Counted from the first letter of the stretch, positions 1 through 10,013 are shown. The stretch is 64,000 bases of DNA from Alphaproteobacteria bacterium (GCA_017559525.1 JAFYRI010000003.1:124001-188000), one strand, 5' to 3'. The notes: generated by a model from the sequence alone, not told the origin. A program made the numbers and translations.

Positions 1-368
1 ACACGGTCATATGTATAACCAGCGCCCAATGTAGATTTGATTTTCTCAACCAGTTGTGGACCACTTAAACCTGCATCTTCAGCTTGTGTTTGGATTAAAA
101 CGGATTTAATTTCAGCGCCCATACCGATAGATTGGATGGATAATTCCTTTAAGAATGATAAATCTGAACGCATTTTATCCATGTCGATTGCATTTTCTGA
201 GGATACTTCGATTAAAACACCTCCTTCAAAATCAACACCATAGTTTAATCCTTTTGTGAAAAAAGACCAAACGGATATAGCTAACAAGATGGCAGCAATC
301 GTATAACCGATTTTGCGCATACCCAAAAAATTAATATTAAAATTACGTTTTCTAAATAATTTTTTCAT
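1..368 (-). CDS. secF: Protein translocase subunit SecF (N-terminal part, cut by window edge)
   Basis: SecF pairs with SecD in the inner membrane and uses the proton gradient to help pull exported proteins out of the Sec channel. Only the first 122 or so codons are present. The reading frame begins with ATG at 368, gives a basic start, one hydrophobic helix (about residues 20-38), then the SecF/SecD hallmark NYGVDFEGG. It lies 12 nt after secD on the same strand, so yajC-secD-secF form one operon. The rest of the gene is beyond base 1. Confidence 0.93.
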   Translation of the reverse strand, partial: MKKLFRKRNFNINFLGMRKIGYTIAAILLAISVWSFFTKGLNYGVDFEGGVLIEVSSENAIDMDKMRSDLSFLKELSIQSIGMGAEIKSVLIQTQAEDAGLSGPQLVEKIKSTLGAGYTYDR

Positions 369-380
369 TTGTTATATCCC

Positions 381-1952
381 TTATAAATCAATAGTTTTAG
401 GTTTTTTGATAACAATCCAAATAGTCATCAACATACGTGTGACTAACAATGCTGTAAACATTGTTGTTGCTAAACCTAATCCCAACGTAATACCAAAACC
501 GCGTACTGGACCGGAACCTAACCAGAACAAGAACAACGCAGCAAAGAATGTTGTTAATTGTCCATCTAAAATAGCGGAGAATGCTCCTTGAAAACCACGG
601 TTTAAGATTTCCATCGGATGAGAAACGCCTTTTTGGATTTCTTCTTTCATGCGTTCAAATACCAAAATATTGGAATCTACAGCCATAGCAATTGTCAAGG
701 CGATACCAGCTAATCCTGGTAATGTTAATGTGGCGTCAAAGATGCTGAGTAAGGCTAACAATAAAATACCGTTAGTGAGTAAAGCAATATCTGCAAAAAT
801 ACCATATCTGCCATAGACAATGATCATAAAGACAAATACGAATAATAAACCTAATACACAGGCTGTTGTACCAGCACGAATGGAATCATCCCCAAGGCCA
901 GGACCTACAACGCGTTCTTCTTGAACAATTAATGGAGCAGGTAATGCGCCTGAACGCAATAATAATGCTAAATCATTTGCAGCGGCAACAGAGAATTTTC
1001 CTGTAATAATACCTTTTCCACCTGTGATTGGTGTATTGATGGTTGGTGCACTGATGACTTTTCCATCTAATACAATTGCTAGACGACGACCAACATTTTC
1101 ACGAGTAGCATTGGCAAATTTTTTAGCACCAATAGATTTGAATGAAAATGAAACGGCAGCTTCTCCTTTTTCATCATAGGTGGTGCGAGCATCTTCTAAA
1201 CTTTCACCGCCAACAACAACTGCACGTTTTAGAACGATTGGACCTGTTTCATTGCCATCCATTAACATAGAATCCGGAGAAATTTTTCCTTGTCTAGCCA
1301 TAATAACATTTGTGCTTTCGTCAACTAAGTGGAATGTTAATTTTGCTGTTTTACCCATTAACGCTTTAATTTCTGATGGATCTTGAACACCAGGTAATTG
1401 GATAACAATTCGATCGGCCCCTTGTTGTTGAATTTGAGGTTCTTTTGTGCCAAGTTCATCAATACGTTTACGTACAATTTCTAAAGATTGTGCCACGGCT
1501 TGACGTTTCATGATATTTAAGGCATCTTCTGTATAATGTATGGTTACATTAGTGCCTTCTGTATCGATTTGTAATGGAATGCCGGCTTCTTGTTTGCGAA
1601 TTGTATCGCGTACAGTATTTAAATCTTCGGCTTTTAATACTTTCAATGTTAAAGCGTCGTTTTCTACTTTTAATCCAGAAAAACGTACTTTTTCAGAACG
1701 TAAAGCAGAGCGTGTTAAATCAGCCAATCCTTCTAATTTTTCGGATACTAAGTTTTTTGTATCCACTTCCATTAATAAATAAGAGCCACCTTGTAAATCT
1801 AATCCCAACGTAATTGGTTTAAACCAAGAGCGCATGTCTTTTGGTGTTTTTTCATAAATAGCAGTTGGTAAAAAACTAGGTAAAGCAAAAACAATACCAA
1901 TGACAATTGTGACGATAACTGACCAAAATTTTCCTTTTGAATATCCGAACAT
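381..1952 (-). CDS. secD: Protein translocase subunit SecD
   Basis: SecD is the large periplasmic-domain partner of SecF in the accessory SecDF-YajC complex. The 523-residue product has an N-terminal membrane helix, the family motif GLDLQGG near residue 50, a long periplasmic region, and about five C-terminal membrane helices starting near residue 355 (ACVLGLLFVFVFM). The stretch AMAVDSNILVFERMKEE is the conserved RND-type membrane motif. Length is typical for alphaproteobacterial SecD. It starts 1 nt after the yajC stop, so the two are probably translationally coupled. Confidence 0.97.
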   Translation of the reverse strand: MFGYSKGKFWSVIVTIVIGIVFALPSFLPTAIYEKTPKDMRSWFKPITLGLDLQGGSYLLMEVDTKNLVSEKLEGLADLTRSALRSEKVRFSGLKVENDALTLKVLKAEDLNTVRDTIRKQEAGIPLQIDTEGTNVTIHYTEDALNIMKRQAVAQSLEIVRKRIDELGTKEPQIQQQGADRIVIQLPGVQDPSEIKALMGKTAKLTFHLVDESTNVIMARQGKISPDSMLMDGNETGPIVLKRAVVVGGESLEDARTTYDEKGEAAVSFSFKSIGAKKFANATRENVGRRLAIVLDGKVISAPTINTPITGGKGIITGKFSVAAANDLALLLRSGALPAPLIVQEERVVGPGLGDDSIRAGTTACVLGLLFVFVFMIIVYGRYGIFADIALLTNGILLLALLSIFDATLTLPGLAGIALTIAMAVDSNILVFERMKEEIQKGVSHPMEILNRGFQGAFSAILDGQLTTFFAALFLFWLGSGPVRGFGITLGLGLATTMFTALLVTRMLMTIWIVIKKPKTIDL

Positions 1953-1953
1953 G

Positions 1954-2283
1954 TTATTTGTCCTCTTCTAAAACTTGAGAAATATATCCGCGGATGACGG
2001 TAATTTCAGTGTTGTCGGCAATTTTAACTGTTAGTTCATTGTTGTCTCCAACTTTTGAAACTGTCCCCAAAATACCACCGATGACCACTTTAGAGCCTTT
2101 TGTGATTGAATTTAAAGCCGCTTCATGACGTTGCAATTTTTTCTTTTGTGGACGAATAAGTAACAAATATAAAATACCAAAAATTAAAATTAATTGGGCA
2201 AATGCGGCAAATCCTGCACCAGATGTAGCAGCTGTATCCGTGGCAGTTTGTACCGTTTGAGCCATTGCTTCAGATATAAACAT
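1954..2283 (-). CDS. yajC: Sec translocon accessory protein YajC
   Basis: Small single-span inner-membrane protein of the SecDF-YajC complex. The 109-residue product has a hydrophobic helix (AQLILIFGILYLLLI) followed directly by the family signature RPQKKK, then a cytoplasmic domain with GSKVVIGGILGTV. I chose ATG at 2283 because AAAGGA lies 6 nt before it; a longer open frame upstream (to 2313) has no such site. First gene of the leftward yajC-secD-secF operon, divergent from dut. Confidence 0.95.
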   Translation of the reverse strand: MFISEAMAQTVQTATDTAATSGAGFAAFAQLILIFGILYLLLIRPQKKKLQRHEAALNSITKGSKVVIGGILGTVSKVGDNNELTVKIADNTEITVIRGYISQVLEEDK

Positions 2284-2374
2284 GTTTTTCCTTTCATTAA
2301 ATAATAATGGCAATAATATACAACTTTTAACGTAAAAATCAACTTATTTTTTATGCTTTTGATAATTTTGCTAT

Positions 2375-2403
2375 TTGACATTTTTGGTAAAAAAAGATAT
2401 CTT
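2375..2403 (+). promoter_or_regulatory. Sigma70 promoter of dut
   Basis: TTGACA (2375-2380), 17-nt spacer, TATCTT (2398-2403), about 20 nt before the dut start codon. Drives dut and probably the GT10 gene behind it. Confidence 0.7.
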
Positions 2404-2424
2404 AGCCAAAAAAAGGAGAAACGG

Positions 2425-2895
2425 ATGAAACTGAATATTGAATACTTAGAAAATTATGATAAAAATTGGGGTGAACTTGGATACAAACATGCCGGTGATG
2501 CCGGATTTGATTTGCGTGCCGCTGTCGCAGAGAGAATTGTTTTGAAGCCTCGCGATTATATGCCTATTCCAACTGGTGTAAAGTTTCAATTGGAAGCGGG
2601 TGAGATACCAGCTGGACTGAATTATGAAATTCAAATTCGGGCTCGTTCTGGATTGGCTGCTAAACATGGTATTACGGTGATGAATGGTGTTGGAACTGTT
2701 GATTTGGGATATCGTGGTGAGGTGCGTGCTATCTTGGTTAACCATGGTCATGAAGATTTTATTATCGAGCCAGGTGATAGAATTGCTCAGGCCGTTATTG
2801 CGCCAGTAATGTGTGTTGAATTTGCTGCCGTTGACAGTGTGGATGATGATACAACACGTGGTACAGGTGGTTTTGGTTCAACCGGCAAACAGTAA
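2425..2895 (+). CDS. dut: Deoxyuridine 5'-triphosphate nucleotidohydrolase (dUTPase)
   Basis: Hydrolyses dUTP to dUMP and pyrophosphate, keeping uracil out of DNA and supplying dUMP for thymidylate synthase (ThyA, also in this window). The 156-residue trimeric-type enzyme shows all five motifs in order: DAGFDLRA, ARSGLA, GTVDLGYRGE, GDRIAQAVI and the C-terminal P-loop-like RGTGGFGSTG. ATG at 2425 is preceded by AAAAGGAGAA; a longer frame beginning at 2353 overlaps the promoter and is rejected. The GT10 gene follows after 8 nt. Confidence 0.96.
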   Translation: MKLNIEYLENYDKNWGELGYKHAGDAGFDLRAAVAERIVLKPRDYMPIPTGVKFQLEAGEIPAGLNYEIQIRARSGLAAKHGITVMNGVGTVDLGYRGEVRAILVNHGHEDFIIEPGDRIAQAVIAPVMCVEFAAVDSVDDDTTRGTGGFGSTGKQ

Positions 2896-2903
2896 GGTGT
2901 CAA

Positions 2904-3896
2904 ATGAAAACAATTAAAATCGGGTATATGGATTGTTCACATAGTAACAACTATAATGCGAAAGGGGCTTTCTTTACACAATTGTTATCTCAAAAATATA
3001 ATGTAGAGTGTTCGGAACAACCAGATTATTTATTCTATAGCGTATATGGCAATCAACATCACAATTTTGATGGGATTCGGATTTTCTTTACCGGTGAAAA
3101 TGCTGTGCCGAATTTTAATTATTGTGATTATGCTTTTGGTTTTCATCATATAGATTTTGAAGATCGTTATATGCGTTTACCTTTATGGCGTATGTATTTG
3201 AGTGATTTACAACTTGCTTTGGACAAAGGTCAAATGGAGCCAGAATCAGCAAAACGCAAATTTTGTTGTATGGTTGTATCCAATATGAAGCAAACAGATG
3301 GTTATCGTGAGGAATTTTTTGAAAAATTAAGTGCTTATAAAACGGTAGATTCTGGCGGCAAATATAAAAATAATGTTGGAGGACCTGTGCCAGATAAGTT
3401 AGAATTTCAAAAGGATTATAAATTTTCATTGGCTTTTGAAAATGTATCAGTTCGAGGATATTGTACAGAAAAGATTTTGCAATCTTTTGCCGCAGGAACG
3501 ATACCTATTTATTATGGGGATGAAACGGTTGTTCAAGATTTTAACCCAAAGGCATTTATCAATTGTCACGATTATGACAGTATAGATGAAGTTGTTGCTA
3601 AAATTAAAGAATTGGATGAAAATGATGCCGCTTATTTGCAAATGTTGAATGAGCCGATGTTTATTTGTGGTAAATTACCGGATAAATATTCTGATGAAAG
3701 TATTTTGAATTTCTTATCGAATATTTTTGATAAAACTGTTAATGAGGCAAGACGACGTAAAATTATTAAACATTATGCTGATGTGGATTATCGCAACATG
3801 AAACAAAGGGATGTGTACTTAGTTGTGAAATATTTTGTGCGTCATAAAATGCTAAGTTTAGGGCGAAAAATCAAAAAAATATTCGGTAAAAAATAA
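2904..3896 (+). CDS. Glycosyltransferase family 10 protein, alpha-1,3-fucosyltransferase-like
   Basis: GT10 enzymes transfer fucose from GDP-fucose to GlcNAc in N-acetyllactosamine, making Lewis-type structures. The 330-residue protein shows the GT10 donor-binding signature (FSLAFEN near 174-180, then GYCTEKI and GTIPIYYGD) and the bacterial FucT block FFTGEN-PNFN-DYAFGF-DF-DRYMRLPL (61-95), closely resembling Helicobacter pylori FucT. The extreme C-terminus (GRKIKKIFGKK) is basic and amphipathic, as used for membrane attachment in that family. It sits 8 nt behind dut, an unrelated gene, so cotranscription probably reflects insertion. Acceptor and exact linkage cannot be told from sequence. 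Confidence 0.88.
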   Translation: MKTIKIGYMDCSHSNNYNAKGAFFTQLLSQKYNVECSEQPDYLFYSVYGNQHHNFDGIRIFFTGENAVPNFNYCDYAFGFHHIDFEDRYMRLPLWRMYLSDLQLALDKGQMEPESAKRKFCCMVVSNMKQTDGYREEFFEKLSAYKTVDSGGKYKNNVGGPVPDKLEFQKDYKFSLAFENVSVRGYCTEKILQSFAAGTIPIYYGDETVVQDFNPKAFINCHDYDSIDEVVAKIKELDENDAAYLQMLNEPMFICGKLPDKYSDESILNFLSNIFDKTVNEARRRKIIKHYADVDYRNMKQRDVYLVVKYFVRHKMLSLGRKIKKIFGKK

Positions 3897-3906
3897 TAAT
3901 AGGACA

Positions 3907-3930
3907 GGGAGCATATAAGCTCCCTTTTTT
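3907..3930 (+). terminator. Rho-independent terminator after the GT10 gene
   Basis: Perfect 6-bp stem GGGAGC/GCTCCC with a 6-nt loop, followed by six T. Confidence 0.88.
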
Positions 3931-3931
3931 C

Positions 3932-3960
3932 TTGACTTTTACAGGGTATTTTTGTACAAT
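3932..3960 (+). promoter_or_regulatory. Sigma70 promoter of ettA
   Basis: TTGACT (3932-3937), 17-nt spacer, TACAAT (3955-3960), 34 nt before the ettA start. Confidence 0.7.
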
Positions 3961-3994
3961 GCACACAATTTAATTGTTAACAAAAGGAGTATTT

Positions 3995-5668
3995 ATGGCA
4001 AGTTATCAATATATCTATGTGATGAAAGATTTATGCAAAACTTTCCCTGGGGGAAAAGAAGTTTTAAAGCATATCTGGCTCAGCTTTTTCCCTGGAGCAA
4101 AAATTGGTGTTTTGGGGCCAAATGGCGCCGGTAAATCTACACTCTTAAAAATTATGGCTGGATTAGACGATAATTTCACGGGTGAAGCATGGGCTGCTGA
4201 TGGTGTTAAAGTTGGTTATTTGCCACAAGAACCACAATTGGACCCAACAAAAGATGTTATGGGCAACATTATGGATGGTGTTGGTGAAATTCGTGATTTG
4301 ATGCAACGTTATGAAGAAGTCAATATGAAGTTTGCTGATCCGGATGCCGATATGGATGCTTTGCTTGTAGAACAAGCTGAATTGCAGGAAAAAATTGATG
4401 CTTGCAACGGTTGGGAAATTGAACGCACAATTGAAATTGCTATGGATGCACTGCGTTGTCCGCCATCTGATGCTGATGTGACAAAATTATCCGGTGGTGA
4501 AAAACGCCGTGTTGCTTTGTGCCGTTTGTTGTTAAGTAAACCGGATATGTTGTTGTTGGACGAACCGACAAACCACCTAGATGCCGAATCTGTAGCATGG
4601 CTTCAAACATATTTGAAAAACTATGCTGGCACAGTTGTTATGGTCACTCACGATCGGTACTTCTTAGACAATGTCACGGGTTGGATTTTGGAAATGGACC
4701 GTGGCGAAGGTATTCCATATGAAGGCAACTACACCTCTTGGTTGGAACAAAAACAAAAACGTTTAGAGGTTGAACAAAACGCTGAGAAGGCCCGTCAACG
4801 TACTTTGAAAGAGGAATTGGAATGGGTGCGTCAATCTCCAAAAGCGCGTCAAGCTAAATCCAAAGCTCGTATTACAGCTTATGAAGAATTGCTTAAAAAA
4901 TCTGTTGAAAAAACACCAGATGTGGCTCAAATCGTTATTCCGGCTGGACCTCGTTTGGGGGATGTGGTTTTGGAAGCCAATAATTTAAGCAAAGCCTTTG
5001 GTGATAAATTGTTGTTTGAAGATTTGACATTTAATTTGCCAGCTGGTGGTATCGTGGGTATTATTGGCCCGAACGGAGCCGGTAAAACAACATTGATGCG
5101 TATTATCACAGGTCAAGAACAACCAGATACCGGTACATTCCGTGTGGGTGAAACCGTGAAACTTGGTTATGTAGATCAAAGCCGTGATGCCTTGGATGAT
5201 AATAAAACGGTATGGCAAGAAATTTCTGGTGGCTTGGATATTTTGACACTTGGCAAACGTGAGGTGCCATCCCGTGGTTATGTATCGCAATTTAACTTTA
5301 AAGGTCCGGATCAACAAAAGAAAGTGGGTGTTTTATCTGGTGGTGAACGCAACCGTGTGCACATGGCTAAAATGTTGAAATCCGGTGCGAACGTCTTGTT
5401 ATTGGACGAACCGACAAACGATTTAGATGTTGATACATTGCGTGCGTTGGAAGAGGCTTTAATGGATTTTCCAGGATGTGCTGTTATTACATCTCACGAC
5501 CGTTGGTTCTTAGACCGTTTGGCAACACATATCTTAGCCTTTGAAGGCGATTCAAAAGTTGTGTGGTTTGAAGGCAACTATGCTGAATATGAAGCTGATA
5601 GACATCGTCGTTTGGGTACGGATGCTGATACGCCGCATCGTATTAAGTATAAACCAATAGAACGTTAA
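3995..5668 (+). CDS. ettA: Energy-dependent translational throttle protein EttA (ABC-F)
   Basis: Soluble ABC-F ATPase that binds the ribosomal E site and gates the first elongation steps according to the ATP/ADP ratio. The 557-residue protein has two ABC domains: Walker A GPNGAGKS and GPNGAGKT, signatures LSGGEKRR and LSGGERNR, and Walker [12 protein letters not shown] and [11 protein letters not shown]. The opening block [15 protein letters not shown] and [10 protein letters not shown] matches EttA rather than other ABC-F members, as does the length (E. coli about 555). ATG at 3995 follows AAAAGGAG; an upstream in-frame ATG at 3974 has no such site. Monocistronic. Confidence 0.95.
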   Translation: MASYQYIYVMKDLCKTFPGGKEVLKHIWLSFFPGAKIGVLGPNGAGKSTLLKIMAGLDDNFTGEAWAADGVKVGYLPQEPQLDPTKDVMGNIMDGVGEIRDLMQRYEEVNMKFADPDADMDALLVEQAELQEKIDACNGWEIERTIEIAMDALRCPPSDADVTKLSGGEKRRVALCRLLLSKPDMLLLDEPTNHLDAESVAWLQTYLKNYAGTVVMVTHDRYFLDNVTGWILEMDRGEGIPYEGNYTSWLEQKQKRLEVEQNAEKARQRTLKEELEWVRQSPKARQAKSKARITAYEELLKKSVEKTPDVAQIVIPAGPRLGDVVLEANNLSKAFGDKLLFEDLTFNLPAGGIVGIIGPNGAGKTTLMRIITGQEQPDTGTFRVGETVKLGYVDQSRDALDDNKTVWQEISGGLDILTLGKREVPSRGYVSQFNFKGPDQQKKVGVLSGGERNRVHMAKMLKSGANVLLLDEPTNDLDVDTLRALEEALMDFPGCAVITSHDRWFLDRLATHILAFEGDSKVVWFEGNYAEYEADRHRRLGTDADTPHRIKYKPIER

Positions 5669-5684
5669 TATTTGAATAGAAACG

Positions 5685-5712
5685 ACGCCCCTTAGAAGAG
5701 GGGCGTTATTGT
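5685..5712 (+). terminator. Terminator after ettA
   Basis: Perfect 7-bp stem ACGCCCC/GGGGCGT (5685-5691 with 5700-5706), 8-nt loop, short T-rich tail. Confidence 0.72.
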
Positions 5713-5742
5713 ATAGAAATAGATGTTTTTTATAATTTTTTT

Positions 5743-5780
5743 GTAAAAAAAATAAACCCCCTAAAAACTAGGAGGTTTTT
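5743..5780 (-). terminator. Terminator of the tRNA-Arg gene
   Basis: On the minus strand a 10-base arm pairs with one mismatch (5769-5778 with 5754-5763, AAACCTCCTA against TAGGGGGTTT) and is followed by a T-rich run. Confidence 0.75.
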
Positions 5781-5782
5781 AA

Positions 5783-5859
5783 TGGCGCGCCCGGCAGGAT
5801 TCGAACTTACAACCTTCTGATCCGTAGTCAGATGCTCTATCCAATTGAGCTACGGGCGC
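5783..5859 (-). tRNA. tRNA-Arg (anticodon ACG)
   Basis: Complete cloverleaf on the minus strand: 7-bp acceptor GCGCCCG/CGGGCGC, D-arm with AGCTCAATTGGATAGAGC, anticodon loop CTACGGA on a 5-bp TCTGA/TCAGA stem, T-loop GTTCGAATC, discriminator G and an encoded CCA (5783-5785). The anticodon ACG is expected to be edited to ICG and read CGU, CGC and CGA. Confidence 0.96.
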
Positions 5860-5972
5860 ATCGTGATGTCATAACTTTTACACTATTTTTTTTGAAAATG
5901 CAAGTGTTTTTTTTGAAAAAAAATGTTTTTTTATAAAAAAATGAATAATATTTCTGTAATTCATTGAAAATA

Positions 5973-7529
5973 TTATAAAATTATATTTGGGCATTTCTTT
6001 AAAATTTTAATGACGTGTGCTATCGTATCTTCTTTAGGCATGTCTGTATTGACTAGATGCCATATCATGTTCCCTATTTCAAGGCATAGTTGGGATTCTA
6101 ATTCTTTTTCTTTTCGATTATCTGATGGGGTATTTTTACGTTTTTGAAGACGCTGTTTTCGAACATTTAAGGGCGCATCCATCCATAATCCAATAAAAGG
6201 GATATTTAAACTATCTGCAAGAGCTTGAATAGCTAACCGTTCATTTTCGTTATGAAATAAAGCATCAACAATAACGGTTGAACCAGTTTGTAAAGCGCAA
6301 CTAGCTTGTTGCCTTAATACTTCGTATACTACTTTTTCAAATGCAGGTGTATCTATTGTTTTATTGAAGCGTTGTCGGGGAGCTAAGCCTGTGATTTGTT
6401 TTTTTACGACGTCATCTCTTAAAATAACTGCTCCTGGTGAGGGGGATATTAATCCGCCAATTTCACGAGCAACTCGTGATTTGCCACTGCCAGATAATCC
6501 ACCACAGGCAATCAAAATAGGAGAAGAATTGATTAAAAAGTGACAAGCTAATTTAAAATATTTTTGTGTTTGTAGGATTGCTTGTTGTTTTTCATTGCCT
6601 GTTAATAGAGCACTTGTTTTTGCGCAAATTGCGGCTCGTGAAGCGGCGCGCATTGATTGATATAAACCCATTAAAGGAAAACCTTCGATATCATTCATAT
6701 AAGACATATAATGGTTAAATAATATATTGCTGATACGTCTTAATCCTTTAGCTTCTAAATCCATTGTTAAAAATGATAGATCATATAGTGTATCTATGCA
6801 ATCTAAAGAATCATTGTATTCTATTGGACTAAAGAATAAAAATTTACCTTTATTATATGCAATATTAGATAACAATAAATCACCATGGCATTTTTTTACA
6901 AATCCGCTTTTTTGACGAAATTTTATTAGATTTTCATTTTTTTTCAAAATCTCTAAACTTTGTTTTGTGAGAGTATTTAATTGTGTTAAATCAATCGAAC
7001 TAGGGAAACATGATAAAATGGATTCTGTTTCCAAAATGATATTTTGAATAACGTCAACGCCCCATTTGTTATGAAAGACTTTTGCTTTGGCATGTAAATC
7101 AGCTAAATGTTCTGCCAAATCCATGGTTTCAAATCTGTCAAAGTCAGGGGAGGGTAGCAAAAAACTTAAAATCGCTTTATTAGGTAATCGTTTTTCAACA
7201 ATAACTGTGTCAATTTCTTCACCGCTTGTTCCACCAATTTTTATTGTACCATTTTTTAATCGTTTGATGGGTTTGACACCAATAATTAAATGAGGGGCAT
7301 AAACCGTACTGCGTTTCATTTCGGCGATACAAGCTAGCTTTCGCTTTTCTGCTGTTGAAAAATCAACGCCGGGATAGATAACAGCTCGTTTTAGTTTATA
7401 TACATAATTACCCGCAAAGAAAATAATAGCGATATGGGATCGTCTGACATCGACTTTATGTATGTTTTTTCCGTAAGTTTGTGGGGTGCTAAGAGCTTCG
7501 ATAATATCTGTTTGTTCTGATAAAATCAT
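5973..7529 (-). CDS. Fused APH-like kinase / P-loop ATPase protein (COG2187-COG0645 type)
   Basis: A 518-residue two-domain protein. The N-terminal half (about 1-330) has the aminoglycoside-phosphotransferase/choline-kinase fold with catalytic CHGDLLLSN (HGD at 215-217) and IEYND. The C-terminal part carries Walker A GLSGSGKS (344-351) of the AAA_33/gluconate-kinase-like group, with VIVDALFHN and QKRK further on. Such fusions are widespread and their substrate is not established; this is not evidence of antibiotic resistance. Its ATG overlaps the stop of the CDF transporter gene upstream (ATGA), so the two are coupled. Confidence 0.85.
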   Translation of the reverse strand: MILSEQTDIIEALSTPQTYGKNIHKVDVRRSHIAIIFFAGNYVYKLKRAVIYPGVDFSTAEKRKLACIAEMKRSTVYAPHLIIGVKPIKRLKNGTIKIGGTSGEEIDTVIVEKRLPNKAILSFLLPSPDFDRFETMDLAEHLADLHAKAKVFHNKWGVDVIQNIILETESILSCFPSSIDLTQLNTLTKQSLEILKKNENLIKFRQKSGFVKKCHGDLLLSNIAYNKGKFLFFSPIEYNDSLDCIDTLYDLSFLTMDLEAKGLRRISNILFNHYMSYMNDIEGFPLMGLYQSMRAASRAAICAKTSALLTGNEKQQAILQTQKYFKLACHFLINSSPILIACGGLSGSGKSRVAREIGGLISPSPGAVILRDDVVKKQITGLAPRQRFNKTIDTPAFEKVVYEVLRQQASCALQTGSTVIVDALFHNENERLAIQALADSLNIPFIGLWMDAPLNVRKQRLQKRKNTPSDNRKEKELESQLCLEIGNMIWHLVNTDMPKEDTIAHVIKILKKCPNIIL

Positions 7530-8440
7530 GCGATATTTTCCTCATGTAAATGTGGTTCAAAATGGATAATAACCTGAGCATCTGGCACCTTGTGTATGAT
7601 AGCGAGTTCTATTTGATCTGTAATGTCATGTGCTTGTTCTAAGGTTAAATCCTTGTGCATATGAATACAAAATTGAATAAAAATGCAATCACCCGATTGT
7701 CTTGTTTTTAAATCGTGTAGTTCAATGACTTGTGGGAAACCAAGTATAATCTCAGTTATCTTTTTACGGAATGCTGAAGGCATTTCCGTATCCATTAACA
7801 TTTTAAATGATTCGATTGTAATTTGATAAACGACAACTAATAAATAAACGGCTACGCCAATACCAAATAAAGCATCTACGCATGTCCATCCTAAATAATA
7901 ACTTACTATGATGGATATAATCACACCAACATTCATTAAGATGTCGCCGGTATAGTGTGCCATATCTGCTTTGATAGACAACGAACCAGTTTTTCGTATA
8001 ACGTATTTTTGAAAGCGAATTAAAATCAATGTTAACACTAAAGCGAAAACGGTAATGCCTATGCCTAATCCGATTTGAGTAATTTCTTGTGGTTCAAATA
8101 ATCTGTGAATGGATTCTTTTAATAAAAACAAACTAGCGATAGCAATAATAAATGCTTGTGAGACACCCCCCAAAGCATGTGCCTTTCCATGTCCGAAACT
8201 GTGTTCTTTATCAGCTGGTTCTGTAGCGTGACGAATAGCGATTAAATTAACAGTAGATGTCATAGCATCTTGGATTGAATCAAACAAACTGGATAAAATT
8301 GCCATAGATCCTGTTATTAAAAATGTTACTAATTTTAAAATAATTAATACTGTTGCCGTTGCCATTGAAGCATGACTGGCTGTTTTCATCAGTTTGTTTT
8401 TATCAATATTTTTTTGTTTCATGACGTATTTATAACGCAT
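7526..8440 (-). CDS. Cation diffusion facilitator (CDF) family metal transporter, FieF-like
   Basis: Inner-membrane antiporter exporting divalent metal (Zn2+, Fe2+ or Mn2+) in exchange for protons. The 304-residue protein has about six membrane helices and the CDF site residues: SLFDSIQDA in helix 2, the loop [16 protein letters not shown] in helix 5, and a C-terminal cytoplasmic domain ending with IHFEPHLHE. The metal-site layout (DxxxD, HxxxD) resembles FieF/YiiP. Start uncertain: a second ATG at 8422 is equally possible because neither has a good ribosome site. Coupled to the downstream kinase gene by an ATGA overlap. Confidence 0.92.
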   Translation of the reverse strand: MRYKYVMKQKNIDKNKLMKTASHASMATATVLIILKLVTFLITGSMAILSSLFDSIQDAMTSTVNLIAIRHATEPADKEHSFGHGKAHALGGVSQAFIIAIASLFLLKESIHRLFEPQEITQIGLGIGITVFALVLTLILIRFQKYVIRKTGSLSIKADMAHYTGDILMNVGVIISIIVSYYLGWTCVDALFGIGVAVYLLVVVYQITIESFKMLMDTEMPSAFRKKITEIILGFPQVIELHDLKTRQSGDCIFIQFCIHMHKDLTLEQAHDITDQIELAIIHKVPDAQVIIHFEPHLHEENIA

Positions 8441-8518
8441 TTTTTAAAACTTTTCCATAGATTTTTTTGCAATTTAAACTATATTGTAGTATATTTAGAA
8501 CCAAAGGAGTACTTTATT

Positions 8519-9451
8519 ATGTCAAAATTATATGATTTATTGGGTGTTTCAAAAACGGCAACTTCTGCGGAAATTAAAAAAGCATATCACAAATTGGCAC
8601 GTTCTTTGCATCCAGATGTGAATCCAGATAAAGCTGCGGCTGAAAAATTTAAAAAAGTGAGCGCTGCTTATGAAATTTTATCTGATCCAGAAAAGCGTAA
8701 AAATTATGATGCTGGTATTATTGATGAAAATGGCAATCCCACACCGTTTGGTGCTGGTGTATATGACCGAGCTGGTGGTTTTGGTGGAGGTAATGGTCGA
8801 TATCAAAGCTATAATATCAACCCAGAAGATTTGGCTAGCATGTTTGGTGGTGGTATGGGTGGATTTAATTTTTCCGATATTTTTGGTTCTGGTATGGGGG
8901 GCATGGGAGGTCATTCTCGTCGTCAGTCTCATACACATGCACCAAAGGGTCAAGATGTATCATATAATTTAAATGTTGCTTTTGATTTATCCGTAACAGG
9001 TGGAGAAACGACTGTTGGTTTGGCTAATGGCAAGAATTTAAAAATTAAAATTCCAGCCGGGGTACCGGATGATTCGACCTTGCGTTTAAAAGGTCAAGGT
9101 GAACCAGGATATGGTGTGCAAAAAGGCGACGCTTTGATTAATATTAAGGTACAATCCTCTCCCATTTATACGCGGGATGGAAATAACGTGTTATTGAATG
9201 TACCAATTACGTTAAAAGAGGCTGTTTTGGGGGCTAAAATTACTGTGCCAACACCGTATGGTGAAGTTGCTTTGACTGTACCGCCTTATTCCAGTTCTGG
9301 TAAAACATTGCGTTTAAAAGGGCGAGGTGTAAAAGACAAAGGCGACCAGTTAGTTAAATTAATGATTGTGTTGCCGGAACATTCCAATGCTGATTTAACA
9401 AAATTTGTTGAAACGTGGGATGCAAAACCATTGAATCCTAGAAAGTTTTAA
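8519..9451 (+). CDS. DnaJ-class co-chaperone (CbpA/DnaJ C-terminal type, no zinc finger)
   Basis: A 310-residue Hsp40 that would stimulate DnaK ATPase. J-domain at 1-68 with the essential HPD (SLHPDVNPD), then a long Gly/Phe/Met-rich linker (about 85-145: [12 protein letters not shown]), and two C-terminal substrate-binding barrels ([38 protein letters not shown]). The cysteine-rich zinc domain of DnaJ itself is absent, so it is a type II, CbpA-like protein. ATG at 8519 follows AAAGGAG; the frame is open further upstream but that part lies over the divergent CDF gene start. Confidence 0.93.
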   Translation: MSKLYDLLGVSKTATSAEIKKAYHKLARSLHPDVNPDKAAAEKFKKVSAAYEILSDPEKRKNYDAGIIDENGNPTPFGAGVYDRAGGFGGGNGRYQSYNINPEDLASMFGGGMGGFNFSDIFGSGMGGMGGHSRRQSHTHAPKGQDVSYNLNVAFDLSVTGGETTVGLANGKNLKIKIPAGVPDDSTLRLKGQGEPGYGVQKGDALINIKVQSSPIYTRDGNNVLLNVPITLKEAVLGAKITVPTPYGEVALTVPPYSSSGKTLRLKGRGVKDKGDQLVKLMIVLPEHSNADLTKFVETWDAKPLNPRKF

Positions 9452-9453
9452 AG

Positions 9454-9489
9454 ACACTCAGAATAAAAAAAGATTTTTATTCTGAGTGT
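9454..9489. terminator. Bidirectional terminator between the dnaJ-like and prepilin-like genes
   Basis: Perfect 16-bp inverted repeat (ACACTCAGAATAAAAA with its complement, 9454-9469 and 9474-9489), A-rich on one arm and T-rich on the other, between two convergent genes. Confidence 0.8.
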
Positions 9490-9518
9490 GTATTGATAAG
9501 GTTAAATCTTGATTGTAT

Positions 9519-10013
9519 CTACATTGGACAATAAGCTGATGTAGATGGTAGAGCTAAACATGAACCGTATAATTTCCCATCATGGTTGGCACTTGCATTA
9601 GAGCATGTTCCGGAAGAGTGTGTTTTATATTTTAAATAGCAATATTGTCCCTCACCGCATCCTGTGCAATTTGAAAAAGGTTGAGTTGATGATATTTCAA
9701 CAGGACATCCTTGATTAGCCAATGTTAAATCTGTACAGGCACCGTATAAAACCGTTTCGCCTGTTGCGCCGGCACTAGCTGCAGCAGATGCAGTGCATCC
9801 AGTATTGCTATATTTTAAATAACAATATTGACCATTTCCACATCCTGTACACTCTGAAAAAAGTTGAGTTGATGATGTTTGAACAGGGCATCCTTGATTA
9901 ACCAATGTTAAATCTGTACATGCACCATAGAGTGTGCCTGTATGACTGGCACTGGCAGAAGTGCCACATCCATTATCTGAATATTTTAAATAACAATATT
10001 GACCGGATGGACA
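9519..10013 (-). repeat. Three tandem protein repeats with GQYCYLKY and LYGAC cores
   Basis: Coding repeats of about 46-60 codons at the 3' end of the prepilin-like gene. All share GQYCYLKY, a Ser/Ala/Gly-rich middle and LYG(A/S)C; the first two also share TDLTL-NQGCPV and SSTQ-FS-C. They differ in length and sequence, so they are old, not a fresh expansion. Confidence 0.8.

Noticed and set aside
5973..7529. Aminoglycoside resistance gene
   Set aside because: The APH-like fold is fused to a P-loop kinase in a widespread housekeeping-type family; no resistance-specific motif or context.
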